From positions 62,001-126,000 of the forward strand of contig VTPC01004094.1 of the NCBI GenBank assembly GCA_011009095.1: a DNA stretch of 64,000 bases, read 5' to 3'. A program made the position numbers and the translations under genes. This document shows, in pieces, positions 43,683-54,555 of the stretch. Source of the stretch: Ignelater luminosus (lineage: Eukaryota > Arthropoda > Insecta > Coleoptera > Elateridae). The notes under the pieces are model-generated. The model saw nothing but the letters and a program-made list of their open reading frames with translations, did no database searches and had not been told where the DNA came from. The stretch's first letter is position 1. Each line of letters starts with the position of its first letter.

Positions 43683-44092
43683 TATAATTTTGGAAAATAA
43701 AAATTGCAATGAATGATCAAGATGTCTTCTAAAAATGAGTAAATAAACCCCAATAAGATATGTTTTTAAATGATGGTTGACCATGCTTTTGATTTATTAA
43801 ATTGAAAGCAGGATGGCTATATCTCTGTTATATTGAAAATCATGTATGCTTTAATTTAGCCATCAAGCAAAGGAATAAAAATCCTAAAAGAGTATTTGGC
43901 AACGTACCCAACGTACTACGCAATAAATGATGAAAAGCATAACCTTCAAAGTTTAAAAACGCACGTCAAGCTGTCAAAGTCATTTCGACATAAAAAGCCT
44001 CATTTACGCAAATTTGTATCCCATTCACAATAACTCAAACTATCATATTTCCATGGCTAGTTTCATCTAAAAATAACGTGAACGTATTATTC

Positions 44093-44447
44093 CACGAGAG
44101 CAACAAAAAACCAAATCAAAGATACCTTTGGAATTTTAAAAGAAATGTCATAATCATTTTGTCTATTGAATATTCACATTCACGATTTTCATTCGTAATA
44201 CCATCACAAAAATAAGATTGTAATAATATGAAAATGTTTCTCTATTAACATTTTTAAATTTACAAAGTAAATTATTATAATTATAATTAATTTTACTGTA
44301 ATCACTTATAAAATAACCTAAATAAATTTAAATGTCACGTGCATCATTTTAATAGCTTTTGTTTTACTTTTTTATTAATATGAAACTATCAAAGACTAGA
44401 AATTAAGAATCCAATGGTATCTGATTTGGTTTTTTGTTGCTCTCACG
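44093..44447. mobile_element. MITE with about 40 bp TIRs
   Basis: The left arm, 'cgagagcaacaaaaaaccaa', pairs with the right arm, 'ttggttttttgttgctctca', and similarity extends inward through 'gatacctttgga'. The target duplication is unclear. The internal sequence is AT-rich and non-coding. Confidence 0.75.
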
Positions 44448-45339
44448 GTAGTAACACAATTTTATTTATAGTTACAGCCATAACTACAACACAATAATGT
44501 TAATTCAATCAAATATGTAATTTAAATCACAAAGGATACACGTGTAATAGAATCTAATATGTCATCATTGTTCTTCTCTTCTAAGTTGTTAAAAGATATT
44601 CTTTTTTAGTGCCTCTATAATTTTTTCTTCTTTTGGTTTTGTGTTGTACTGATAATTGTTTATTTATTTCAAATTGTATAAGCGTTTGTTCGTTCTTTAG
44701 AGCTAAAATAAAGCCCGAAAATTCGGTTTCTGTGCATTTAATTACTTTTTTGCTAGACCACCTGTAAAGTTGGCACTTTTACAACTCGTCAATGCCAAAA
44801 GTTCACAATTATAAACATTTGCAATAAATCTGATATATGAATGTTATAAAGCCGTATCGACGTTATAATGAATTCATGATGCGTACTTATGATCTTGGAC
44901 AACTTCATTTTTTAAAATATCGTCAATGGTTTTTCTTAATTATTTTCTTTAAAATATGGCCGTACAAAAAAAATGTATATAACTTCAGTGTAAAGTGTCT
45001 TTTTTGAACTTGTAGGGTTCCTACTAGTTCAAAAAGCTTCACTTTATACTCTTGTTATATAAATGACTATTTAATTACTTGTAATTTAAAGCTGTTGTGC
45101 CAAGTTTCTGTTATATTGTAGATAATAGGTAAGTCTTGATCTTCCACCAAGATCCAGCAGTTTCACATAGACACTGGAAATACGAGATCGAGATTTTTGC
45201 TTTGTTTAGATTTGCAAAAGGCCCTAGGGAAGGACGTGCTTATTCAGGTATAAGGCTGTAATCTAAATGCGTGTGTTACTATACTTTTAGAAACAAACGC
45301 AAGCGCTGTTACTCTTTCAAATAAGAGGCAAACTGTGCA

Positions 45340-46130
45340 TCAGTATCAAGCTCTGTTTTTATTGCAATGGAAGCAATCTGTTGGTAAAGACTGAAAAATG
45401 AAAGAAACATCCCTTATGTAGCACATAAGAAAAAATTTCTCCTACTGCATTCATGATCGCTTTTTCCAAATCCGTCATCAAGATTTCTATTTGGCTACAC
45501 ACAGTTAAAGTTATAACCTTTCGTAGAATATGAGTACATGTTTTTTCATTTTTATTTGGCAGAAGTACGTACAAACACGGCATAACATTTTTACCAACTT
45601 GAACATGAATAGTAAACAATTGATAGAAGAGAAAAGGAATAGTATTCAATATGCCATCCATGTATCATAATTTAGAGTTGGATAATAGTTGTGAAATTCT
45701 GGATATTGCTAACAGGAATATTCTGTCTTCGGTTTCAGAATCAGAAGCAAAAAACTGTAAACTATCATTCTTTGATATTCATCAGGAATCACAATAAACT
45801 GTCTATGTGGATAATTCTTTTTAGACTACTTACACAAAAAACTAAAGATCTTATCTCAGAGACAACTTTAGGAATAATGGAATTAGTAATATTTTCAGAC
45901 CTCCTTGCGTCTTCTCTTATTTTCTCCACTGTGTATGCTTCAACTTTCTCGGATCTTTCAGAACGGTTATGATTACATTTTCTTGTGAATAAATTGTTGT
46001 TCTCTTCAGCTCGTTTATACAATCGTTGCGATACTCTTTGCATTTTCAATACACTCTAGAATCACCTACACTATCACATATATAACAATATTCCTCTAAA
46101 TACAGTATTTTTCTACCAAATCTAGTTTTA
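45340..46130 (-). pseudogene. MULE-type transposase relic with a FLYWCH-like zinc finger
   Basis: On the minus strand, about 46125-46020 encodes a FLYWCH-like stretch ending KCKEYRNDCINELKR, where a TGA replaces the tryptophan expected in 'YW.C'. This is followed by NHNRSERSEKVEAY and a helical linker (about 45990-45790). At 45661-45359 comes a MULE core fragment with FYQLFTIHV, VMPCLYVLLPNK, ILMTDLEKAIMNAV and KGCFFHFS. This order matches FLYWCH-MULE proteins of insects. There are several frame breaks and no terminal repeats were identified. Confidence 0.75.
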
Positions 46131-46198
46131 TAAAAGGTATTTTAGAAATAATTTGCTATTTATTTAATGTTTCCATCTCTGCTATCTATATAACTATA

Positions 46199-46606
46199 CA
46201 GGGTGATCATTTTAAAACTTCCCACCTTCCCTTTAAAATGATATATTACACATGGGGTAGTGCCATTTAAAATTTTGGGTAGGAAGTGGCTAGGGGGGGA
46301 GGGTGAAAGTTTCCCAACTGACTAGAGTAGGTTATTGAATGACCCCTTCCAAAACAAAAGCGACGCGTTTTAGCGACTTTTGATAATTTTACTAATTAAC
46401 GCTCGGTTGCACAAAAATAATTTGATCATTGATCAAGTTGATCAATTGATTAGCCAATCTGATTGGATAAGTCTGGATATTTCACTACTTCTGATTGGTT
46501 AATCAATTGATCAAGTGGTTGATCAATCGATCAAGCATTTAACAAAGCTTTGTGCAATCCGGCCAAAGCGTTATTCAGGGTGTGAAGTTTTTAAATGATC
46601 ACCCTG
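46199..46606. mobile_element. Diverged, shortened copy of the 42814 element
   Basis: The ends 'cagggtgatcattttaaaac' and 'aaatgatcaccctg' are flanked by TA. Internal blocks match the right half of 42814-43682: 'atattacacatggggtagtg', 'cgacgcgtttta', 'gataattttactaatta'. A further MITE is nested at 46401-46562. Confidence 0.85.
46401..46562. mobile_element. Nested hairpin MITE with GGTTGCACAAA ends
   Basis: The left end, 'gctcggttgcacaaa', and the right end, 'tttgtgcaatccggcc', are inverted. Comparison with the empty site in the 42814 element (near 43635-43650, 'taattaaagagttattc') shows insertion at 'ttaa', which suits a PIF/Harbinger-like 3 bp target. The interior has many 'gatcaattgatc' palindromes and can fold on itself. 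Confidence 0.8.
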
Positions 46607-48040
46607 TATATACAATATTCCATACAAAAATCGTAATTGCTATCGCTTATGGTGAGTTCTATTGGCGAATCACAATACCTAACCACTTTTCTTTATTGTT
46701 TTTTAGTTAGAGCATACTTGTAATAATAACATTATATTTTCCTGATGGAGATTTGCAGCAATATTTTACTATGAATTTCCTGCTAAAGATATGCAACGTC
46801 TACCACTTGGCCATTTTGGAAATATACTTTAATATTCTTTTAATGCACTTTCTTCTAGCCCGTGTTAAAGTATTTCCAACAAAGAATTCTTTGCGTTTCG
46901 TTTATGTTACAAAATGTAAAGTTTTAATGACACAACAAACCAAGTTTTTAATAGACAAACCACTTATTCTTTAGCCAACAAACAAGCACAGATGGAATTT
47001 ACTTCCTATCTCTTGCTGTAATTTTTAATTTCCAAGTAGGTCATTTTCAAAAATGCAAAATAAGAAACTCGTCACTTGTATACCTTTCCCTTTTGTGTTT
47101 TTAACAACAAAATTCTGTTACTATCTGATTTCTCCTTCCTGAAATACACAGTTTGGCGTTTCCATATTTCGGAATAGTCTCTTTAGGTATTAGACCAATC
47201 AATGATATTGACTCAGCAGTTCTTAAGCTACGATTTTTAAGTTTTCTAAAATTGTGATTCTTTTCTTTTAAAAAGAGTATCGCGTTTGATGCGCGACTTT
47301 AAACTTGTCTTATATTTAAACCAATCGAGGCTAACTACATCTAAAAAAAAACAAAATAGTTATAGAGAACACAACAAATCTTTAAACAACAAATTGAACG
47401 TATAACAGTGCTTTTATCTCTGAAATTTTAAGCACTAGAAGAAATCTGCTGGGTTTGATATTCAAGTACTTAACAAAGCCCTTCTCGGTTAGATTGAGAC
47501 TAAAGCCAAGCCCTGGTCGGTTTTATTCTATTCTTTTAAGGAATGTTCTGCACATTGGTATTTGCAAAATGGCCAGTAATCACTGAGGACGTCCTCGGTA
47601 TAAATAAACAGCATCTTTTCCTCGTTGTGCAAAAACAGGTACCAGGTCTCCTTTTATCTAGTGCTTTTCTAGATGCTGCCAATTTGAACATGTCCACTAC
47701 AACTTTAAATGCAGTTTTTACAACAAAAATGAGAAAGTCAATTTTTTCTATGTCAAGACTTTTTTACATGCCCTACTCTATTTTGTTTTTATAAATACAC
47801 AAGACATAGGCTCAAACTACAGTTTTCATTTAGTGCATCTCTTGTTTTTTATCTTTACAATTTTTAACTATCAAGATAACCTACTGGTAATTTATTAGAG
47901 ATTTTCTCTTATTCTTAAACCTGGATTTGGAATGTTTTACCTTACTTCTGTTGTAACCGTTCTTTTCAATCAGTTGTTGCTGCAGTCCAACGATAAGATT
48001 TTTCTTGTTGGTACCATAGACAATATTGATCTCATATAAA
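46607..48040. other. Intergenic stretch, no gene seen
   Basis: AT-rich sequence with isolated open frames that show no recognisable protein family. No terminal repeats were identified. Confidence 0.45.
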
Positions 48041-48417
48041 CTGACCGGCAAAAAAACCGGCCACCCTAAATAATTTCACAAAACCATTTTGAAAATTATT
48101 AATTTTAATGTCACGGCGGTTGAATGATGTAATTCAAGCTCAAGGACGACATAGATACTACTAATAATTATCAGGAGGTCCATTATAAACAGCCACATTT
48201 ATTGTTTTTAATTAAGAAAGTATCGCATTTAGTCTTTTTTTGTTACTGCATAAATTAATTTTAATTCTGTATTCATTTGTCTTTTTTTTTAGCTATTCTG
48301 TACATCCCGTGTCAACAGTAAATGGTTCTTAAATCAAATAACAATCACTAATTAAAATAATAATTGTTAAAGTGGTTCTGGAGATATTTCAGGGTGGCCG
48401 GTTTTTTTGCCGGTCAG
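48041..48417. mobile_element. 377 bp MITE with perfect 27 bp TIRs
   Basis: The first 27 bases, beginning 'ctgaccggcaaaaaaaccgg', are exactly the inverse of the last 27, ending 'ccggtttttttgccggtcag'. The interior is AT-rich and non-coding. A clean TA duplication is not obvious. The perfect TIRs suggest recent activity. Confidence 0.9.
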
Positions 48418-49786
48418 TAGTGTTATGGAGTTGCAACTGACTTAGATCTACTCCCAATGAGACGTATTTATCAATTTTTTAGGTTCAATTTTCTAAGAAC
48501 CAGTTTTCCAAATTCTTATTTTGGTACCATTAACACTAGGGAGCTCAATCTCATTTGCGCTTAAAACTTATAAAATAATTCCATGTCTATCTTTGCAAGA
48601 AAATGGGATATGTGAATTGAGCAAATTCAGAAGCCAAGTTTTTCTCTTTACGTCCAAAACACAATGTGAGTAAGATATTATTTGATTTCTTAGTTGCTTT
48701 TAATTGATAGACTGGTTAGTGGAAAAAACTTGTGAATCTTATAGAACTCCATGCCAGTTTCTTCTTGTACTGTTATTTGTGCCTTTTTCTTAACTTTTCA
48801 AGATTTTTGATTTCTGAAATCTAAAATGAATGGAAGAAAATTACTGCTATCAATGGGTGATGATGAAGCAACTGGATACCTAGTTTTGCTTATGAATACC
48901 TTACCAAGCGTGATAACTTAATGATTCGTTGTAAACGGCTGATCAATAGGGAACCATTGAATTTAGAGCCTTAAAACGTCTTTTGCTATCTGCTCATTGT
49001 GTGTTAACTTCGTACCAGATATTTAGTCTATTCTCTACCGTTGCTTAAACTCGGTTTGAAACTGGTCTATTCGCGTGACAGCAAGTGTTTTAGACTAATA
49101 CGGGTCTGTCGGGTTCTTAGCAATCACCTTTGCTTGACAGCTTCAAATTGAAAACCAATAATCAGATTGAGAAATTGCAATTTTTAGTAGCAATAAGTCT
49201 TCCCCTTGTAACGCGATACATTAAATTGTTCCTTGTTATACCAGTAATATCACCAATGCTAGTATTTTCCTGCAACAGTGCTTGGGAGATATTTTCCAAA
49301 AACTGATTTTACGCGTAACTTTGCAATGTTCTACTAGTTCATGGAAACCTTCATAACTCTGTTTATAGTACTTTATTTTTAAAAATATGTTTGCATTTGG
49401 TAATATCGAAAGTATTTATTATTTTTCCCAAAATGATATAGTAATAAATTGAAATAATATACCAATGGAACGTTGTCGCATTATCCCTTACGATAGCTAA
49501 TCACGGGCTGTTTAAATCAACATCTATCCTGTTATATCTTTTTCAAATGAATGGTGACATCATAATCTTTCTATAGAAAATTATTATTTTTTGATGTATT
49601 TTGGAGCTAATCAGCCGTGAAAATCCTTTTCGTCTTATCGAATTGTACTAGGGTTATTGCAATTCCATTTGTTATATTGTAAATGGCAAACGAAGCAAAA
49701 AGTTTCTCAAAATTTAATAATAAATAGATATGTTTCTGAAATGCATGGTGACCTCACATTTTGTCTTGTTTCAATTCCTACAGTCT
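48418..49786. other. Intergenic stretch, no gene seen
   Basis: No coding exon, RNA gene or repeat end was recognised. Confidence 0.45.
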
Positions 49787-50044
49787 TTATCTTGGGTGGT
49801 TGAAATTTTCCCAGACTTGGGCATATAATCTATTCAGTAAAGCTTCAGAATGAGTTATCGCACAAGTATCTTTTGTACGTAAATTCTTTCGAAATGGCAT
49901 CTTCCACCATCTGGAAATTTGGAACAAAAATCTTTTGCTTAAAATGTTTTTGACAAAAAATAAAGATCGACGTGTCCTAGAGTTTTTCTGAAAAAGTAAA
50001 AATAGTGTCATAAATGAATTTGTGCCTTACTTTTTTTACACACT
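49787..50044. mobile_element. Solo right TIR of long-TIR family B
   Basis: It shares 'cttgggcatataatctattc', 'gaaatggcatctt', 'ctgaaaaagtaaaaatag' and the terminus 'acacactgta' with the right arms at about 55255-55482 and 63009-63249. No left arm was found nearby. Confidence 0.7.
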
Positions 50045-50838
50045 GTATTACTATTTGTTACTATTTTGCCTAGTTTTATTGGGTTTTATTTACAGTTATT
50101 ATTTTTTTACATTTTTTTATATTTTCGTATTGTGTTTTTTATTTCATTAGTTAATATAACATATTAATTAAGATGACGCATGTAAACATGATGAATTATT
50201 TTTATTTACTACTGCTAGTATTGTTTATAGTGTGCGGCAAGGAACTCCCTAAAGAAGGCTAAATCAGTCTATGTAACTTAGCTCAAGTCTAGCGCCACAT
50301 GTAAGTATTTCTACAATCAAAACTCTTTCTTTTTTCCTTCTACAATAAGGCTGAGTAAGGTAAAGCAATAGTGTTAATATCAGAAATACTTATAGAGTAC
50401 TTACTGCTTACCTTATTCCACTCTGTCTAATTACCAAAATGCAGATTCCGAAAAAGCACACAAATATTTAATACGCACCAGTCAGATTAAAATGAAATTA
50501 ATTAATAGAGGGTAAAAACCATAATTAAATTATCCTTCAAGTTGAGACTTAAAGCTAGTTATGGCAGTGACTGCCTTCACTTTTTAATATATTGTTCATA
50601 AAGACTGGTAAACTTAAAAACATTTGGTAAGATTTTTAAACAGCGAATATTAAATAAAGCATTAAATAAAGAAGTAAAAACTATCAAACTATTCAAACAT
50701 TTTAGATTTGGTTTACTAACTGCTGTAATTTTATAAAAGATCATCTTTGTCTTGTCAGAAACAATCTACGTATTCTGTGTCTCGTTTTTTTTGAGATTTT
50801 TAAATATTTTGTAACTACATCTATTTCTGCTTTTTCAG
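50045..50838. other. Unassigned stretch before the synthase-like relic
   Basis: AT-rich and ending in an acceptor-like 'ctgctttttcag'. It could be intron, but no upstream exon was recognised. Confidence 0.45.
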
Positions 50839-52021
50839 ACTTCCTCCCAAAAAAACGTATAATGTCCTTCCACAATTTAGAAATACTGTATCTGAAGAAG
50901 AAAAGGAAGCATATGGTTCTATGTTTCCAAGTACAGTTAAAGACTTAACGGAACCACGCAGATACATCCCTGAAATTCAAAACCACTATATAAAAGTACT
51001 GGAAGGTAATACACCTAACCACAGACAGGCAACACGACTTATAGTTGTAACTACATACAAAGCATTAGAATTACCCAAAAACCTTACACCTGAAAATATT
51101 TATTTGGCCAGTATTCTAGGATGGTGTGTAGATTTGGTTAGAAGAATTTCTTAATACATGCGTTCAAATTTTAAAGGAATAATAATTTATTTTCTTTGAT
51201 CGGCTCCTGGAAAATAAACGACGATGTAATGAATAAATCAGACATTCGTCGTAGGTTACCTTGTTGGTACAAAAACGACGATATTGGTCTACGTGTCATC
51301 AATGACGCTGTTTTTTTACAACATTGTCCGTAGCTACTTTAAAAAAACACTTTGATGGGCACTATGTTTATTTTCCTGTTCTAGATTGTTTTCAGACAAT
51401 GACATTCATATTAACGATAGGTAAAATATAAATGTGGCGAGTTTGCAGAATGGAAGGCCTCGTTTTGATTCATTTACCGTAGAAAGGTATAAAATGATAT
51501 CTAGATATAAGGAAGCCTATCCAGCGGCGGTATTGCCTGTAGTATCAGCTATGTACCTTGCTAAATTAAACGACATTAATTTGTACAAACAAATAAAATC
51601 CATTTTGTCTGAAATAAGAAATTATTTTGTTGTTAAGGTGAATTGCTCTGTGATAGGTAGTATAATAGTTAATGCTAATATGTAAATATTACTGTTGTTT
51701 TAGAATGATATCTTAGACTGCTATGGAGATCCTTTAATAACAGGAAAGATAGGAAGTGATATTCGCGATGGAAAGTGTACTTGGTTAATAACCAAAGCCT
51801 TGGAAAAGGCGACGCATAATCAAAAAGAGGTCTTGAAATACTATTATGGAAGACCAGACTTACAAAGTGAATTAGAAATTAAAATGCTATATGAAGACTT
51901 GGATGTCTTGAAAGACTTCCTAGAATATGAGGAAGAAAGTTACAACCTGATAAGAGAGCGTATAAGACAAAAGCCTGAAGATTTTCCTCAACATTTTTTT
52001 TGAAATATTTGAATTCGTTGT
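50839..52021 (+). pseudogene. Farnesyl diphosphate synthase-like (isoprenyl diphosphate synthase) relic
   Basis: A head-to-tail prenyl transferase fold is read in pieces: FPSTVKDLTEPRRYIPEI and NLTPENIYLASILGWCVDL (50839-51130); a first aspartate-rich region reading NDDVMN (51217-51234) in place of DDxxD; RRRLPCWYKNDDIGLRVIND (51246-51307); NGRPRFDSFTVERY; and after a 66 bp GT/AG intron (51638-51703), the second motif NDILDCYGDP (51704 on) in place of DDxxD, then GKIGSDIRDGKCTWL. The frame is broken by shifts near 51137-51190 and 51310 and by stops TGA 51353-51355 and TAA 51422-51424. The surviving intron argues against a processed copy. Both motifs deviate from a standard synthase, as in insect terpene synthases derived from this family. 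It may be a decaying paralogue or, if the breaks are assembly errors, a divergent gene. Confidence 0.85.
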
Positions 52022-52119
52022 ACGGTCGTGATGCTTTTACATCATCGTTATAAAAGAAAAATGCAATACTGTATTAAGCTCATTTGAGACATGTTTATAA
52101 TAAATGATCTTTTTTGATA

Positions 52120-52310
52120 TTTGAATTTGTCGCCCATAACTCGGTGGCTCTGATTGTTATGCATTTGACTATGGTGCTGGTTCCGGCTGAGATCTTGAGA
52201 TTTTTCACCCGGAATAAGTCTGGAAAAAGATGTCATTCTCCGAGAGGAATATAAATTCTGGTTGGCGGCAAAATGATCATAGCAATTGAAACTGCGAGGT
52301 TTAGTGGAAC
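52120..52310 (-). repeat. Dispersed repeat, also found near 55855-55995
   Basis: The minus strand of this segment and the plus strand at about 55855-55995 share the blocks 'gaaaaat.t.aa.atctc', 'gccggaacc' and 'aatgagagc..cc'-like sequence. It has no TIRs. It could be a SINE fragment or part of a larger element. Confidence 0.45.
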
Positions 52311-52969
52311 CGCGACCTGAAGCCTCAGTCACAAAACAACAATAACTTAGTAGGTATGTTAGGTTGGTAATAAATGTAAACTTAGTGGGAGTTGATAAGT
52401 ATAGGTTATCTGTTTACCCGCGTTTTATTAAACATTGATAATTTACTCTATATTAGTTATTTATGTATCAGGTCAGAAAAGTGATACTTTACTGGACAAA
52501 CAGACACTTTCCTGACATTTTATGTAGGATATTTGTTCTAACACAGTTTTTATGTATAGATTATAAATTAAAAATTGTTTTTTCTTAAGAATCGGGTTGT
52601 CTGTATCTAGTTACCTATCAAAAGTGACAAACTGTAATTTGCTTGAGAATTTTTTCAAGAAGTACTATTGGTTGCAATTTGACAAAACTTAAAGAAAAGT
52701 TGAATTTTGTCTCTGATTCTTTGGTTACCAAGTACATATGCAGTGTGTAAATAAAGCAAGGCATACATTCATTTTTGGATTTATTTTTACTTGTTCAGAA
52801 AAACGCTCGGCAGACCGATTTTTATAAGGAAAAGAATATAAGCAAAATATTTTGTAGTTTCAAGATGTTGACAGGACGCTATTTTGAAAAAAAACCTTTA
52901 ATACAAAAGGTACCCAGCAAACATGCATATAACGGCTAGCTTACGGTCTTCCTCTGGCACTAATGGCTA

Positions 52970-53165
52970 AATGCTGGCACTGGCACCTTTAGATCGGCCA
53001 GTCAATGGCCACATATACAGTAACCATAACAAATGCTAGCAGTAGCATCCTTAACTTACCCAGTCAATGGCCACATATCTAGTAACCGTAACAAAGCCAG
53101 CATTGGCATTCTTAGCTCAGCCAGCCATTGGCCACATGTCTAGTAACCGTTACAAAGTCGACATT
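52970..53165. repeat. Minisatellite with a period of about 62 bp
   Basis: Three or so units contain 'cagtcaatggccacatat', 'agtaaccgtaacaaa' and 'agca.tggca'. A partial unit, 'ataaccgtaacaacgg', reappears at 54023 after the inserted fold-back element, so the insertion fell inside the array. Confidence 0.85.
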
Positions 53166-53170
53166 GGCAG

Positions 53171-54021
53171 CATGGGGTATCTTGGAAACGGTAAAAGATA
53201 CAGGATCGTTTAAATGGCATGAGGGTTGGCTATTTATAGGACCTTTCTGTAGGCGTTCGCAAAATCTAGATATCTTGGATAATTTCAGAGATATTTTAAA
53301 AAAAGTAAATTTCTCAATTTTCGTTATTATTTTTTCTTTTATTTATTTGAAAAGATATCGGAAAACTAAAAACACTTTTTGTTTTCTATTAAAATACGCT
53401 AACAAAATTCCTGTACAACGTTTTGGTTTCGAGTAACCATCATCAACCTCATTTTTTTAAATAGGCGGAAAAACAATTAAAAATTGTTTTGGATAGCTTT
53501 TGTTGTCACGATTCTAATGATGTAAACATGATAGGATTATTTTGATTTCTTATGCTATAAATTAATGCATTCTGCAGTACCCTGGCCTGCACGATCACCT
53601 GATCTAACACCGTTAGATTTCTTTTCTCTCGGGTTATGTCAAGAATCATGTGCTCAACCAAAATTCTGAAGATGAATAGTATTTATTACAGTTGGTCACA
53701 GCAGCGTTCAACACAAAAAAATCAAAACCAAAATAACCCTATCATGTTTACATCATTAGAATCGTGAGAACAAGAGCTATTCAAAACAATTTTTAATTGC
53801 TTTTCCGCCTATTTAAAAAAATGAGGTTGATGATGGTTACTTGAAACCGAAACGTTGTACAGGAATTTTGTTAGCGCAGTTTAATAGAGAACAAAAAGCG
53901 GCAATGGAAAAGTGGTTTTAGTTTTCCGATGAATAGCCAACTTTCATCCCATTTAACCGATGTTGTATCTCTTACCGTTTCCAAGATTCCCATGCTGTGC
54001 ATCCTTATCTTGGACACACTG
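53171..54021. mobile_element. Fold-back TIR element, family A, copy 3 (left end missing)
   Basis: Starts at 'catggggtatcttggaaacg', so it lacks the outer 35 or so bases of the left TIR. The right terminus 'cttggacacactg' is intact. The loop preserves the transposase scrap WPARSPDLTPLDFF (about 53585-53625), clearer than in copy 2. It also has an internal deletion in the right arm relative to copy 2. Confidence 0.9.
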
Positions 54022-54250
54022 TATAATAACCGTAACAACGGCAGCGCACCCAGCAAACGGCTAGATATTAAGTCTATTTATTATACATAAAAATACACTA
54101 AAAATTAAAACAATTCTTTCTATATTTCCCATTTTGGGAATATTTAATTTTTGAATAAAAACGGTATGTCGAGCCATTGCTATTAGATGGCGCCTTAGTA
54201 TTTTCATGCTGCTAATGTTGTATTAGTTTTGCATATAACCAGCATGAAGC

Positions 54251-54323
54251 GGGCAAGTATTGACTGTCATTATCCCCCACCGATGGGTCCAAACAAGGAC
54301 GAAAATAATGGTCAATGCTTGCA
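54251..54323. other. Hairpin resembling a small-RNA precursor
   Basis: 'gcaagtattgactgtcatta' pairs with 'aataatggtcaatgcttgc' across a loop of about 30 bases, giving an imperfect stem of about 20 bp. The size is compatible with a microRNA-like or MITE-derived precursor. There is no evidence of expression. Confidence 0.4.
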
Positions 54324-54462
54324 CGATCATTTGAACTTTTACTTGTAGGGAGACAGTAGGATTTATGTGTTTATATTTATTATAAATTATATAAAATTAT
54401 ATGCTTCTATTATTTATTGATTTAGTTTAGAATAACAAAAACTTAATAAAAGGCATGTGTGA

Positions 54463-54555
54463 CCTTGTCCGAAGAAAGGATGCTTATGGCTAAAATTAAA
54501 ATAAGTTTTATTTAAAAATTAAAAATTAGCCATAAGCGTTCTTTCTTCGGGCAGG
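54463..54555. other. Near-perfect 93 bp hairpin
   Basis: 'gtccgaagaaaggatgctta' with tggctaa pairs with 'ttagccataagcgttctttc' with ttcgggc. The stem is about 35 bp with few mismatches and the loop is AT-rich. It could be a tiny MITE or a dsRNA source. Confidence 0.6.

Larger units (their letters stand above)
42500..45062. mobile_element. Large inverted-repeat structure with two nested MITEs
   Basis: The left arm, about 42500-42765, is the inverse of 44755-45000. Examples are 'aagttggccaagatcataaa' against 'tatgatcttggacaactt', and 'cactttacacttgagttata' against its diverged inverse. Just beyond the right arm, 44973-45062 forms a second palindrome centred near 45018 ('gaacttgtagg' and 'cctactagttc'). 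The loop contains the elements at 42814-43682 and 44093-44447. No protein relic is visible. The terminal limits are uncertain; a 'tacaggctgttttacaaaa' end candidate lies at 42408. Confidence 0.65.

Noticed and set aside
51361..51425. The stretch FSDNDIHINDR as a shifted first aspartate-rich motif of the synthase relic
   Set aside because: It lies after PCWYK...VIND, whereas the first motif must come before it. NDDVMN at 51217-51234 is in the right place.
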